Part shown: positions 1 through 14,094 of the stretch, piece after piece
How positions within the stretch are numbered: position 1 is the first letter of the stretch
Layout of the letters: every line of letters starts with the position of its first letter
Source: Klebsormidium nitens
Lineage: Eukaryota; Streptophyta; Klebsormidiophyceae; Klebsormidiales; Klebsormidiaceae
Length of the DNA stretch: 30,009 nucleotides
Assembly: GCA_000708835.1 (NCBI GenBank)
Contig: DF237713.1
Span: 1-30,009 of the forward strand
Direction of reading: 5' to 3'
Position numbers and translations under genes: made by a program
Notes under the pieces: model-generated
Database searches by the model: none
What the model was told of the DNA's origin: nothing
Seen by the model: the letters and a program-made list of their open reading frames with translations, nothing else

Positions 1-1420
1 CTGGGCTTCTCAATGCGCAAGGAAGCGCGCCAAGCAGCAGGCGCCCGGCGCGCCGAAGAAGTGGTGCACGCATTACAACTCCAGTACGCATGATATGGCC
101 GAATGCAAGGCCTTACAGCATGGGGCGCCATCAGCGCCGCCCCTTGCGAACGCTCGTGCCGCGCAGGCCCCGGCCGCTCAGAAGAACGAGCCCAGGGACC
201 CGGCCGAGCCCACACTTGAGGAGCTTCAGGAGCTCTGGGACGCCCACTATGGACGCGTCACAGGATACGGCGCCTGCGTGATGTCAGCGCGCGCCGCAAC
301 CCGAACGGGCAAGCAGCAGCCAGTCACAGTAGGCCAGCCACCTCACGTCAGGCCGCGCCTAAGCTGCGTGCAGTGGCCTTACACGAGAGGCCCCTAAGAA
401 CGAACGACGTCGCGGCCGTCTCGCCGACATGCCGCTGGGCTTTCTGCCCAAGGACTTCATTCGGACTTCCAGTCCGACCAGACCCGAGCCTGCCGAGCCA
501 GCCGAAGCTGAGCAGCGCGCAGAGCCGGATTCCGCCCAGACAGCCGCGCCGGAAGTTACCGCGCTGGCGAAGGGAAAGCAAAAAGCAATTGCACCAGAAG
601 ACGCTGCTAAGAGCGCAGCCCAGGGGACCACCAGAACACGGATTCTGCCTCAGGGCTTTCAAGAGCTGGGCTCCGTCGGACGATCCACGCCGACAGGGAG
701 TCATTTGCGGGCCGACTGCCCCAGTGGACACTGCGCCCGCGCTGCAAGACGCCGACCAGGCACCAGCTGCCGCCGGTCCGCCCCCAGAGCCGGCTGCAGA
801 CAACATTTACGACCCAGAGAACCCCCAAATTGGAGCGCTCCTAGGGAAGCTGCCAGGGGCGTACCGCAGTGACCCGAACGCGGGGTTCCACAGGTCACCT
901 CGGATTGATAACTCCGGCCCGCAGCTTGCCCTCCTAGTGAACGGGCGCGTGGTGCCGAACTTGATTCTGGATTCTGGCGCGGAGGCCGTCATTACAGGCC
1001 CCTCAGGCGCCAAGGCAATGGGGATTACCCTTGACATGCCATTCGCCGCAGAGCGATTGTGATCCGCGATGCAACAGGACAGCTGTTCGGACCGCTTGGA
1101 TCAAACACTTGAGCCGGTCAGCTTCGAGCTGAATCCAGGCACCCCTGACGTAGTCACTGTTATGGCGCACGTGGTGATTGCATCCCACGATCTGCCTGAC
1201 ACACTCAGTCGGGATGAGTGTCATGGGACCGGCCAGCATATGATTCCAAACCCCCGCAAGCAGCGGGTGAAGTATTAGGTGGATCCGAACACAGACAGCG
1301 AGCGCAGCGCCTACCTTCGGTGTGAATTCCCGATCGAGTACGGCCGCACCATGGATTACGACATTTACTGCATGACTACGACTACATCAGCATGTTAGGA
1401 TTGGTTGCGCGGATTAGCCG
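1..1420 (+). mobile_element. Decayed Ty3/gypsy-like LTR retrotransposon fragment (gag zinc knuckle to protease)
   Basis: A gag-type zinc knuckle lies at 65-106 and a retroviral-type aspartic protease core at about 913-1045. Gag followed by protease is the usual order in LTR retrotransposons. Downstream pieces such as PNPRKQRVKY (about 1246-1275) and the stretch to about 1395 look like the continuing polyprotein. The parts sit in three different frames: knuckle in frame 2, protease in frame 1, the next bases from 1059 in frame 3, then frame 1 again with an in-frame TAG near 1276. The copy is therefore broken. No reverse transcriptase, integrase or LTR is visible, and the left end is cut by the window. 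Assignment to Ty3/gypsy rather than another LTR clade rests on the knuckle and protease style only. Confidence 0.7.
2..1062 (+). pseudogene. Frameshifted gag-protease pseudogene
   Basis: Frame 2 from position 2 gives a basic lysine/arginine-rich stretch and then a knuckle with C, H and C at the expected spacing (C at 65-67, H near 89-91, C at 104-106). The second ligand position, normally H or C, is Y. A proline/alanine-rich linker follows in shifting frames. At 961-984 frame 1 reads LILDSGAE, with the catalytic Asp-Ser-Gly at 970-978. It is preceded by a strand that reads LALLVNGRVVPN and followed by an ITGPSGAKAMG-like segment, as in retropepsins. A TGA ends this frame at 1060-1062. Gag makes the particle and the protease matures it; here neither can be translated intact without frame changes. 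The sequence is eroded, so the family call is moderately sure. Confidence 0.65.
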
Positions 1421-2346
1421 CGGTACTATATTCATTTTGAGCACGTTAGATTGCGCATGGTCATAGGACCCGAGACGTTACTGACACGACACGTAGCATC
1501 ACGACAAAGCGGCCCAAGTTTTGCATTGGCTGAGCGATTTTTTGCCCTGTTACTCAGGGGAGTTTGGCCGGGCCAGTGGATCACTCTTTCCCCTCGATAG
1601 TGACCCATATCCATCATTGAACGCGGCTTGAAAACCGACGCCCTCTATAAGCAATTTAACGAGTTCCCTCGAAAAACTGGGTAGGCACTGTCCAAAAACA
1701 CTAAGACTACTGTCACTAGGAGCCACAAGCCGCATGCAGCTTACTACAAATCACTGCGGTGACGAGAGTCCTTCAAAAGGACATGGATCTGAATATCACA
1801 CTGACATATACCGAATGAATGTACAATGCGGTGCATGTACCAAGGGTAGAAGAACGACGATTTGACCATACATAGGGTCATGCCGCAAGACCTTGAACGC
1901 GTTGTGGGCAGGACCTGACATGGTCCGAGCAAGATGTGGTGCAACCGCCTGGCTCTTGCTACCCGACATGCATGTCAGTATATTGAAAGCAGTGGGGTGA
2001 CATGCACGAGGTGGCGTGGCTGTCTTTTGCAGAGACCCCTTCACCAGGTGTTGTAGAACGTATTGAGGATATATGCGGCTCGCAACCAAAACAGAGGGCT
2101 TCCGCGATCTGATCATATGGGCATTAAGAGTACTGTATTATCTCCGACAATGAAAGCCTACTTAAAGGTCTGGCTGGCAACCCGGAGACCTGCGACCTCT
2201 CCCATCTGACCATGATGCACGAAACGCTTATTCAAGCACCGGTGCATGACACCACACGAGAGGATTGAGAGGACCATGATAAAGCACAATGGCAAACTTG
2301 TTTGTGAAAGCCTGCAAATTAAGGCCAAAGTGGACACTGTCATTGC
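1421..2346. other. Intergenic spacer downstream of RPL11, no gene recognised
   Basis: This stretch separates the retrotransposon remnant from the stop codon of the minus-strand RPL11 gene. Reading frames are short and unlike known proteins. It must contain the RPL11 3' untranslated region, but no clear polyadenylation signal was found. Confidence 0.5.
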
Positions 2347-4816
<2,470 letters not shown>

Positions 4817-5758
4817 GGTGGACGCGTCGCCAAGCCCCCCTGCCGCAAGTGCAATGGAAAGAGGACGAAGCAAGCAGGTGTCCCTCCCTTTGTATCCCTC
4901 CCGCTAGAACCGGACAGTACGTTAAGCAAAGCCCTGCCGTTACCGTGAAACCGGCGCAAACTTCCGAGAGCAGTGGCTTCAAAAACCTATCTTGAGACCG
5001 GCAAAGTCGCTCGTGAGCCGTTACCGATCAGGCGGCAGCCTACTAAATATCAAGTAAGTACTATCTACTACCGTAGTCCATGATAACATACGGTAGCATC
5101 ATGCTCGTGACATGAACTACCTACCTAGGTATGTATAATACCGGTACCTATACCGTAATTTTGTAATTTTTTGGGCGAACGCGCACCCGCAATATGCAGC
5201 AATGCTGCGTGTGTGTGTGTGCCTGCACAGGCTGCAGTGCCCATGCCCCATGGTTCAATGCTTGGGCCCGGGGCTCCCCATCCTCGCAAGGAGCCGCACC
5301 CTTGATTCCACTTTGATATAGGACAGGTGATGCAGCCTGTTTAGGATAGCACTCGACAAACGCTGCTCCGATGTTCTATGCGCTATGCACCCGGGTATGC
5401 ACGCGTTCATTAATATGAAGCGACCATTTGTGTTCCCCTCGTCGGGAGGCTTCTGACAGCTGGAACAGGCGTGGCAAGCCTGCCAGTCGCAGCACCAACG
5501 AGCGCTTCAATCCGGCTTCCTCCAAGCGTCTGTAGGGACTATGCTTCTGGCGTGATTGTCTGCGAGTCTACTTCGGTTCAATTGTTCCTCTTTGTCTCGG
5601 GCAATCGGTAAGCGGTATGGAAAGTTCGGCTGGTCTGTTAGCTGCTTGGAACATGACAAAATGGCAGTGCGGTGTTGACCTGCTGCTTGTGTCACCAGCT
5701 TAGAAGACTTTGAAATTAGCAGTATGGGACGGTGATACGGCTAGGAGCTCTTGCGCTT
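4817..5758. promoter_or_regulatory. Spacer between divergent RPL11 and PARG, presumed promoter region
   Basis: RPL11 reads leftward from 4816 and PARG rightward from about 5892, so this stretch should carry both promoters. It has an AT-rich tract at about 5040-5175 with recurring TACCGTA/TACGGTA and GGTACC-type palindromic words. A short (GT)n run lies at about 5209-5222. No individual promoter box could be assigned with confidence. Confidence 0.4.
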
Positions 5759-5960
5759 TCATCTGATGCTGTCCTCCGTGATGCAGGACGAGTACCTTGG
5801 GGACACCGCCTCAACGGTGCCGTAGAAGAAGACCCCCTGCCTGGGCAATGTGGGCATGGATCATGGGCTCACATCAGAGAAGGCCACCGAGATGAAGCCA
5901 GGTAACATCTGGGTGGGATTGTCCGGAATGGACTGCAGCACTAGTACCTTTTGCAAGTGG
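5759..5960 (-). other. Two unidentified coding-like stretches
   Basis: On the minus strand, 5960-5861 reads smoothly through a segment containing [20 protein letters not shown] and ends in TGA. A second frame, 5839-5759, reads GVFFYGTVEAVSPRYSSC and ends in TGA. The two lie in the same order as consecutive pieces of one protein, separated by about 20-30 nt that start GTGAGC and end CCCAG, too short for an ordinary intron. They may be the 3' end of a gene fragment or pseudogene. I do not recognise the family. They overlap the proposed tiny first exon of PARG on the other strand, which makes either that exon or this reading doubtful. Confidence 0.3.
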
Positions 5961-8900
5961 ATTCTGCCATCATTTTTCTTACCCTGTTTGAAGTGAGCTT
6001 GTGAGCTTGGTGAGGTTCAACTACACCATGTCATTGGAAGGCTGAGCCAGCATGCAGAGTTGGCAGAACAGCCCCTCTTATCTGTGCAGCCCCCTCCCCT
6101 CTTCCCCCTGCCCCCCTGCCGGACGAGGCCCTGCAGTGGTTGCTGCCCCTGGACTTTCTCCCCCGCGCCGCCGGCGCGGCGTGGCGCTGGCAGTGGCCGC
6201 CTGGCGTGGAGTATGCCCTGCGTGCCCTGGCGGCGGGTCCTGCCACCAGCGGGGTGGCGGCGGGGGTGGCCCTTGGGGAGGCCATCCAGGACATGCGCCG
6301 CGAGCTGCGCCTCGGCCGCTGCCATGGCAGCCTGCACACTGGTCTCCACACTTTTTTCCACCAGGTGAGGGCCCCGGTCCATAAAACACCCACTCTCGCT
6401 CATCTTCCCCCCCTACTTTCGTGGATGCTTTCATCACCGTCTACAGGCTCCCTGGCACGCATGGAAGGTGCTCAGGCTGTTGGCTGTCGCAGGTGCTCCC
6501 CCCCGCCGCCGCCGCCTCGTTCTTCCTGTCCACCCTCCCCGGCATGGCGGTGCTGGCGCTGTCCCTTCCTGCGGCCCTGCAAGCGCAGCACGCGGCAGCG
6601 CTGCAGGGCCACCCAGCCGGCCGCCACTCCCCCCTGCGCATTCTGCCGGCGCAGCAGCCAGGCCTCGTCATGCTCACCCAGGTAGGAACAGGGCAAGCAC
6701 TCGCGCAGACAGCAGGTGCCATGCCACTTCAGAGTAGTTGAACATGGTTTGTGGAGATGGGACTGTCCGTTTTGACAATTGGTGTCCTGGGTGGCTGCTG
6801 ACGCTGCGCGGCGCGGTGCAGGAGCTGATTGCGGCGCTGCTGGCGTGCAGCTTCTTGTGCCTCTTCCCTACGGGGCCACGCACGGACGAGATGCTGCCGG
6901 CCATCAACTGCGACCGCCTCTTTGGGTACGCAGCCTCGCACCTGGCCAACACCAGGCTCGGCAGAAGAGACAAAGCCGGGGTTTCGCTCAACATCAAAAG
7001 AGGCTCCTGCATGCTGCCAGATAGCTGCTGTAGGGCTGCGGGACCTCGTTCTGCGCGCCTGCCCTGCTGCTCTTGGCTGCAGTGGTGGTGCCATTTCTCA
7101 GCGCTCGCCTCCCCTGGGGCCCTGCAGGTTGCTGGTGCGGGGCGCCCCCTCGCAGGCGGCCAAGGTGCAGTGCCTGGTGCACTACTTTGGGCGTGTCACA
7201 CAGCAGCCCCCTCGCGGCACGGTCACCTTCGAGCGCAAAGTGCTGCCCCTGCCGGGCAGCCCCGGGGATCCCCCCGCCCCCCTCCCCACCAGCGAGGACT
7301 GGGCCGCCAGCACAGCTGCACTCTGCCCCCTCCAGGTACGCCACAGCAAGGCCACCGCTGCAGGGCCTACCGTGCGTTGCTTGAGGTTGTACGTCCATGT
7401 TTCAGCACGAGCTTCCCCGTGCGCCTTTCCTGAAGGCTGGTGCTGCTGCCTCATCCCTTTGTCCCTGACTGCCGCTCTGTTGACCCTTGTTTGCTTAGGC
7501 GGGTGCAGGTTCTGGACGGCGGCACGATTGAGGATGACGGCGCAGCCTACCTGCAAGTCGACTTTGCCAACGCCTTCCTTGGGGGCGGCGTTCTGGGTGC
7601 CGGCTGCGTGCAGGTGAAGCTTCGGCCCTGCTCTGCCCCCCCCACTGCCAGTGCGCCCCTCCGCTGCCTCAGCTGCGCCTGCTGCCCGTGCACCGCGGGC
7701 ATTGTCAGGCTGGGGCGTGACGTGCGGGGCGTGCGCGGTGCAGGAGGAGATCCGCTTCATGCTGTGCCCCGAGCTGCTGGTGGGCATGCTCTTCCTGCCC
7801 GCCCTCGCGGACAATGAGGCCATCGAGGTGGTCGGCGCGGAGCGCTACAGCGCCTACACCGGGTGAGCTGCCCTTCTCTCCGGACCACTGCCGCTCGCGC
7901 GCGGCTTCTGGCCGTCCTGGGCAGCGCGCAGCTGCGGATGAGGCCTGCTGCATGGCGCCTGACTCGGGCGCTGGGTGCAGGTATGCGGACACCTTCCAGT
8001 TTGCGGGGGACTTCGTGGACGCAACGCCGCGTGATGCGCTGGGGCGGCGCGCTACGCACCTGGTGGCCATTGACGCGCTGGCCAACCCGGGAACAAGGCA
8101 GTGGGCCTCGCAGCACAGGCTCAGGTCAGCACCAGCGCGGGAAGCGGAGGCGGCGTGGCCGTGCGCACTTATGGACGCAGTGGAGCAGAAAGCAGGCTGT
8201 AGTCCAGTCTGCGCCCCACTTGGCTATGAAACGGGCATACTGAAGCATTCTGGTGCCAGGCCAGTTTGTACTCGGCGGTGGTTTTGCAACTGACTTGTGT
8301 GGGGCGGGTTGCAGGGAGGTTAATAAGGCCTTCTGTGGATTCCTGGACCACGCCCCCCGGCGCGGTTGGGTCCATGACCCAGGGGCCCTTGCCAGCCCTG
8401 CCGGCGCGGCCAACGAAGGTGCACCGTCCACCAGCCCCGAAGGTGGGGCCAGCACGTCGGGCGCTGCAGTTGGCATGCTGGAGGGGGCACAAAGCGAGGC
8501 CGTGCCGGCAGCGGGAAGGGGGGTGGCGACTGGCAACTGGGGGTGCGGTGCATTTGGGGGTGACGTGCAGCTGAAGGCGCTGCTGCAGTGGATGGCGGCC
8601 ACGCAGGCGGGGCGACCGCAGCTGCTCTACTGCTCCTTCGGGGACGCCAAGGCCGCACGCCTGGCGCAGGTGACCCCCCGGCACCTCACCGAGCCGCCTC
8701 TATTCAACTGCTTTCAACCTTGCCGGGCTGCCTCGTGAGGGGATAGGCCTCGGGCAAGGACTGCAGGACCGTAGTCAGCAGGGAGACGTGCTGTGACATT
8801 CCTCTCGAAGGGGCCTCCACTGGCTGGCCTGACTGCGTGCGGGTGGCTGGGCGGTGTGGCAGGTGGGCGCGTGGCTGCGGCGCGAGGGGTGGGCCGTGGG

Positions 8901-9003
8901 CGAGCTGTGGGCCATGTTGCACGAGTACGCGCAGCGGCGCACCAACGACGACTGCCCCGACGACCTCTTCCAGTGGCTCCTGCCGCAGCAACCCAGGACG
9001 TGA
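5892..9003 (+). CDS. PARG: Poly(ADP-ribose) glycohydrolase, ten exons
   Basis: Hydrolyses ribose-ribose bonds of poly(ADP-ribose), reversing PARP signalling in DNA repair and stress, mainly in the nucleus. Exons: 5892-5901 (tentative), 6090-6364, 6493-6681, 6822-6925, 7128-7335, 7509-7613, 7744-7862, 7981-8124, 8315-8669 and 8863-9003 (TGA). They sum to 1650 nt, 549 residues, matching plant PARG1 in length and order. The helical N-terminal region includes [16 protein letters not shown]; the macrodomain follows. Residues 280-283 are DFAN, and the signature GGG-x7-QEE spans residues 287-299, with the catalytic Glu in QEE just after the 7613/7744 intron. Next come [17 protein letters not shown] and [13 protein letters not shown] low-complexity insert lies at about 8345-8550, before the last conserved strand (LLYCSFGD). 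All catalytic residues are present. Only the start is uncertain: exon 2 has no in-frame ATG, and the ten-base first exon was chosen because its GTAACA donor gives the required phase. Confidence 0.93.
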
Positions 9004-10433
9004 CATCAGCGGGCAAGCCTGATCTACAGGGTTGTAGTACGGGGTTCATGACAAAGACAGGGGGCGTCTGTACGAAGCAGTATGATACATTGAGTTGGAC
9101 ACGAACATTTGGATCGGATGATTTGTGTTTTCAAACTCGGTCCTTTCCTTACATGTGAATTGATTACTGCAACCACAAGGTCTTGCAGATCGTGTTCGTA
9201 AATTCATATGGTGTTCTTAAAGGCAGAAAAGTTCCTTTCGAAGCTCCTGTCGAATTCCCTTATTGATTGCCTGCATCATAGCTCCTTGAAGTGGACATCG
9301 TCAATACATCTTTGCAGCTGCGCGCCAAATTTACGTTCCAAATTCGCGGTGAGGCAGTCCAACGGTACTAATGACGTGGGGCAGAACCTTCCTGTTCAAC
9401 CAAATCGAGATTCTTCTATATGCCTGCACCCTGTGACATGCAGTTGCATTGGGTTAAGTGAACAAACACATCTGTATAAGTTCGCCACTTCATAATGTCG
9501 ACTTAAGTACGATGTCACGGTATCAATGCAGTAAAGTCTGCGATTTGGAGTCCCCGATCGCGATCTGCACGCAGACGCTTTTGTGCAATGAAACAACCAT
9601 GCATCGGCGCGCGCTCATGCATGCAAAGTCATGGATCATGCAATCATGCAAAGTGCCATGCACATATGGCGACCTCGACGTATTGTGAGCAAGAAGCACA
9701 TGCATCTTTGATTATTTGGAAGAACACCATCAGTCGAGCTCGAATGTCGCTAATTTTGATCCAAAAAACGGCGAATTGACTTTAGCAATATTGCTGTACA
9801 TTATTCAATAATTCGCCAGGCTAGACATATCTAGCCCATGGACTTATGTTTGCAGTGTTTCACATGTGTCATTTTCAATCTGTGTACTGACATGCTGAAA
9901 TAATTGAGGCCGGATCGTGAATGCAAAGTGTCGCGTGTCGTTATAATGAGCTGGTGTACCTAGCTTGATCCGGGCTGTTGAGGGTAGTGTGCAGCAACCC
10001 CAACCGGTTGCTGGTCAGCCTGTGCGCTGTGCGCAGGCACTGGAAACCTCTTCGGAACTCAAGATATGATTGCTTGTGTGGTTATCCAAGCTCAAGTTTG
10101 CGTCGCGAGTGTAGCATGCATGCAAAGTAGTTGGTCCCGAATGGGCCCGTCTGTCTGCAGCAGGGACTCTTCAACTTCCAGCTGGGATTGATAGCGCCCT
10201 TGTGAGTCCCTTTGAAAAGGGTATCGAACTGACGACAACTCTTGAAAGGCCGACGGCATGGAAGTGAGCCGCTAGACGCACTTGATGTCCCAAGTTTTCC
10301 GAGAATAAAAGCCGCCACATCCAACACCTTCATGCCGCTCGAATGACGTGAATAAAGGCAACGTTTGGCAGCTATCTGAGTCGTTTTATGTGCACAGCGC
10401 AAACACACCGCAATGCAGGACCGACCTCTTTCG
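9004..10433. other. Spacer between the converging 3' ends of PARG and RRP15
   Basis: PARG ends at 9003 and minus-strand RRP15 ends at 10434, so both 3' untranslated regions lie here. The sequence is AT-richer than the exons and has no credible gene. The word ATGCAAAGT recurs at about 9622, 9654, 9921 and 10119, and CATGCA-type words cluster at 9595-9665. Confidence 0.5.
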
Positions 10434-12869
10434 TCAGTCGTCTCCTTCTGACTCGCTCTCTGATTGACTTTCTCCCAAGCTCCCCGCGCTCCCGCTGTCA
10501 CTATCGTCCAGGCTGGCAGCTGGAGCCTCATCCTGCAGGAACACACGAGGGGGAGGTGGTCACACGTCTTGCCGGGAACCAAGGTTCCGCCGGCAGAGGC
10601 AGACTGCACTTCAGGGTTGCGCCCAAAGGTTGTTCAGAAACAGACGTTCGATCGCCAAGAGCGTGCTGCGGCTTCGCCCCGCCTAGCGTTGCACCGCCCA
10701 GGCTGGTGATCGGAGTGACATCTCACCGCGCCCCGGTCCCAGTCCGCCAGCTTGTGGCGGCCCAGCAAGAAGTCGTCGCGGAGCACGTCCCAGCCCCCAG
10801 CGCTCGGCCCCGCCTCGGTGAGGTCCGCCTGTCATGCACACAAGCACGGTCAACAAGAGCGAGCCACAGGAACGACCGCGCCCCGCCTACGGGGAGGCAC
10901 TGGCGCAGGCACCCTCGCGCAAAGCCGCCATGGTACTGCTGCGAGTCCCCCACGCACAGTAGGTCGGCTTCGCCTTTTGGAGGGCTCCTATCCGCGAGTA
11001 ACAAAAATGTTCTTGGTCAAAAGGAGACAACATGACCACCGCAGACGAGTAACTCAAAAGATCGTGACAGATAAAGGAAGCTGCGCATTCTGGCGGTTAA
11101 GTCGACCTCATGACCTCTTCTAGGAGTGGCCACCAGGTGCCACACATGCAGGTCAGCAGTGCTGCACCACGGCGCACACGAATCTGCTGCAAAGTGGGGC
11201 TCGCTGCCCCCACACGCCTCCAATCTGGCGGCTTCCTCTTCCGAACTTCACCTTTGACACCGTACACACTATCAACTCCAACATCAGGCCCCCAGACATG
11301 GCGTACAACTTCGCCTTGCACTGACATGGATGAAACTGTCGTTCATCAGAGCCACAGGCAGCTGTGAGCGCCCAGCATTCCCAGGCGCTCCTCTCTTGTG
11401 TTACCTGCCGCCCCTCCCTGACATCCCCAGGCTCCCCTCCTTTGGGGCCCCTCTCTGCCCCCGCCGCACCCCCGGCCGGTGCGTCACCTGGCCGCTGCTC
11501 CGGTGCAGGGCTGCCCTCTGCTGCCCCCGCCACTCCGCGCAGCTCCGCCAAAAAGGAGCGCTTGTCCAGCCGGCCTGCTCCTGCACCCACCCATGAGTTG
11601 CCAATCAGTGGAGCAGACACAGCGCTATGGTCATACAATGGCAACATTGAAGCGGCTGATGTCCCGGCAGGATCAGCTCGGCTCATCAGTGCCGTCGATT
11701 GGGATGCGGTGCTGTCCCATCGAAGTGGCCCAGACTAGCCAGGCCCACACCTTTTGTTCTGTGGGGCCCATCTGGAGCCGCTGCCGCTGCCGCCTGCTCC
11801 TTTTGTGCCTTGGCCACCTGCGCAGGAGCCAAGCAGACAGGCATTCAACAGGGGGGATGCTGCGCTCGACATCCAAATGGGGGGTAAAGCTGGACCCTCC
11901 CACTGCTGATTGCTGCACCCAAGGGCCGTGCTAGGCGGGGGGGCACAGAGAAGGCGCGAGCAGCACGACTTCGCAGCGGACCAGGACGGCAGCATCTGTG
12001 AATCTGGTATGAGCGACCACTGCTGCGTGGCCCTCACCGCATTGAAGAGGCGCACCACCCCCCGCGTGGCCACCTGGCGCAGCGCACGCTCCGCGGGGGT
12101 GGGCCCCGCCACAGGCAGCACGTGCGCCAGCTCGACCAGCTGCACGCACACACAGAGAGAGGCGCGCAGTCAGGGACGATGCTGCCAGCCTGAACGGCAA
12201 CCAGCCGGGCCAAGCACGGCTGAGCGTGCAGGCAGCCCAGAGGAGGGTGTGGCCCACTGCTGGGGGCCAAGGGGAGCTCGTCCCCAAGAGGTGGCAATGT
12301 CTGATAATCACTTGACAAGTAAGCAGACACGAGTGACAATCAGTAAAAGGTCCTTGCAAACAAGCTTATCGATGGATCCGCTATCCCAGGTCCCGTCCTG
12401 GCATTTAGCCCCCTACATTGAATCCCAGCGCTAGCCGTTCTCCCCTGCCTGCTGCTGGCCTGCTGGCTTTCATGTGTATGTCTCCCCGCCTCACCTCTTT
12501 GCGCTGCCGCTTGGCCTCCTGCTGCCCTGCCTGCTCTGCACGCTCCGCCTCCGTCGCCGCTGCCACTGCGCGGTGCTGCTTCACCAGGATGGGGGCCGCC
12601 CCGCCAGCCTCCGGCCCCTCCTTGCTCAGGATCTGCAGAAAGGCGCGCGCAAACCCCGTCTCCTCCCCAGCGTCCGCCTCCTTCTCATCTCCATTGTGGC
12701 CAGTCTCTTGCTGTTCCGAGGTAAGGCCATGCTCTAGTGCCAATTCCTCCTCAACACGAGCCTTCCGCTTTGATCCCATCCCTATTGCCTTAATCTGCAG
12801 CATCGAATGTGTGCTTTCTGAAGGCAGCTTGTCAAAGGTCGTCAGTGGCGGGGCGCGAGCAGTAGGCAT
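10434..12869 (-). CDS. RRP15: RRP15-like 60S ribosome biogenesis protein, six exons
   Basis: Rrp15 is a nucleolar pre-60S factor needed for processing of the 27S/large-subunit rRNA precursor. Exons on the minus strand: 12869-12495, 12139-12038, 11817-11751, 11580-11405, 10828-10727 and 10532-10434 (TGA), all with GT/AG borders and matching phases, giving 306 residues. The family core is clear: a basic helical stretch ending AKRQRKE, then ERALRQVATRGVVRLFNA, VAKAQKEQ, KRSFLAELRG and the C-terminal GGWDVLRDDFLLGRHKLADW block. A proline/glycine/alanine-rich loop lies between the last two. The tail is acidic and serine-rich, as in other Rrp15 proteins, and exists only if the last intron is spliced at GCG/GTGAGA. 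Starts at 12869 or at 12779 (MGSKRKARVEEE) are both possible; the second gives a protein 30 residues shorter. The acceptor of exon 4 could also lie 6 nt further on. Confidence 0.9.
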
Positions 12870-14094
12870 ACCACCACCACGGCATCAAGCAGCAGAAAGG
12901 CGCAGGCCCAAGGTGCAGGCCAGGCAAAAGCAAAGCAGCAGTGCAGTGGGGGTGCCTGAGACTCAGTGAGTGAGAGGACGTTTCCACCCGACTACCAGCA
13001 AGCCAAATGAACTTCGGCATTAAAATTGGGCCAGTCAGGGTCCGACACGTCAGCCCCCCAGAATACCTGAAAGTCCGTCGAAAAGCCTCTCCCGGTCACT
13101 ACGTGTGGGCATGGTGTGAACTACAGCCGGGCACTAGCCATTACCGCGCTGGTCTCATCCGAACGGTAACGATGTTGCATCCAGAGCATGCTTGCGGTCC
13201 AAGAGGTCCAAGCGGGTAGCCCATAACAGGACTCGGACGTCAGCAGCGTCTACAATAAACATTTCAGCATTTTACATGGTATGCTCGAGCCGATTCCAGG
13301 CATAAGCTGGGGTTTAACATTCCGGCCTCGAGTCGGCTCTCAATTCATGATGTCGAGAAACAAAATTGAGACGACAGTGCGCACGCGCGTTGAATACGCG
13401 AGCGGAAAGTGGTTGAAGTTTGGGCCTTCCGCGCACGTGTACCCTCCATAGCCTCAGTGCACTTCGAAATGGGAAACTAATCATTGGTAGGCAGCCACAA
13501 CTCTCCGGTCAGCGACCATAGCCAGGCCACTGCGTAGGCTTTTAAAAGCATGGCACAAAGAGCGCGTGCGTATAGAGAAACGCGGCTGGCCTCGATGACT
13601 CGTTGCCTGCACACCACATATGTATTTGATCGGGCTTGCATTTGTGCGTGTGCAAAACGACTAAGCACATGCCAACATCAGACAAGTTGCATGTGTAGTA
13701 ACGGATTAGCTTAGCTAGGTTAGCTTAGCTTAGATAACTAATCAACAGCTTCAAAACTACAAACCCTGTACCTCGAAAATTTGCAATAAGTGATTGCACA
13801 ATGCTGACTAGCTCAATGTGTAGGCAGGAAAGCTCCGAAGGATCAATTGCTCAGTTGCTTCTGCAAGCAGACGATGACATGGCAGCTCATTCTGCTATCC
13901 AAAGTCCAAGTCCAGCTATAAATTGTTTCGAAGCTGCTGGCTGATTTACAAGTAAAGCCAAGACAACTTGTACCATAATCTTTTCTTTTTATCGCAATGG
14001 GGAGTGTTCGCTTGGAAACGTGCCAGTTAGGTCGCACCGCTGTACATTTGCGCTTACCCGATCACTCGGGCACGAGCACTAGTGGCAATGATGC
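12870..14094. promoter_or_regulatory. Spacer holding the RRP15 promoter and the 3' flank of the Crinkler-like gene
   Basis: RRP15 starts at 12869 and the next minus-strand gene ends at 14095. The RRP15 promoter and 5' untranslated region must lie in the first part. No convincing gene was found. A small (TTAGC)n-type cluster lies at 13706-13735. AT content rises from about 13680 to 14000. Confidence 0.45.

Noticed and set aside
6441-8105. Many long ORFs on both strands across PARG
   Set aside because: They run through introns or oppose recognised PARG exons and show no homology of their own.
10634-10828. Alternative RRP15 C-terminus by reading through exon 5
   Set aside because: Read-through gives a Cys/Arg-rich tail unlike the family, whereas splicing at GTGAGA to the acceptor before 10532 gives the acidic, serine-rich tail typical of Rrp15.
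13706-13735. TTAGC repeat as an interstitial telomere
   Set aside because: It is a five-base, irregular motif, not the TTTAGGG or TTTTAGGG repeats of green-lineage telomeres, and only a few copies exist.
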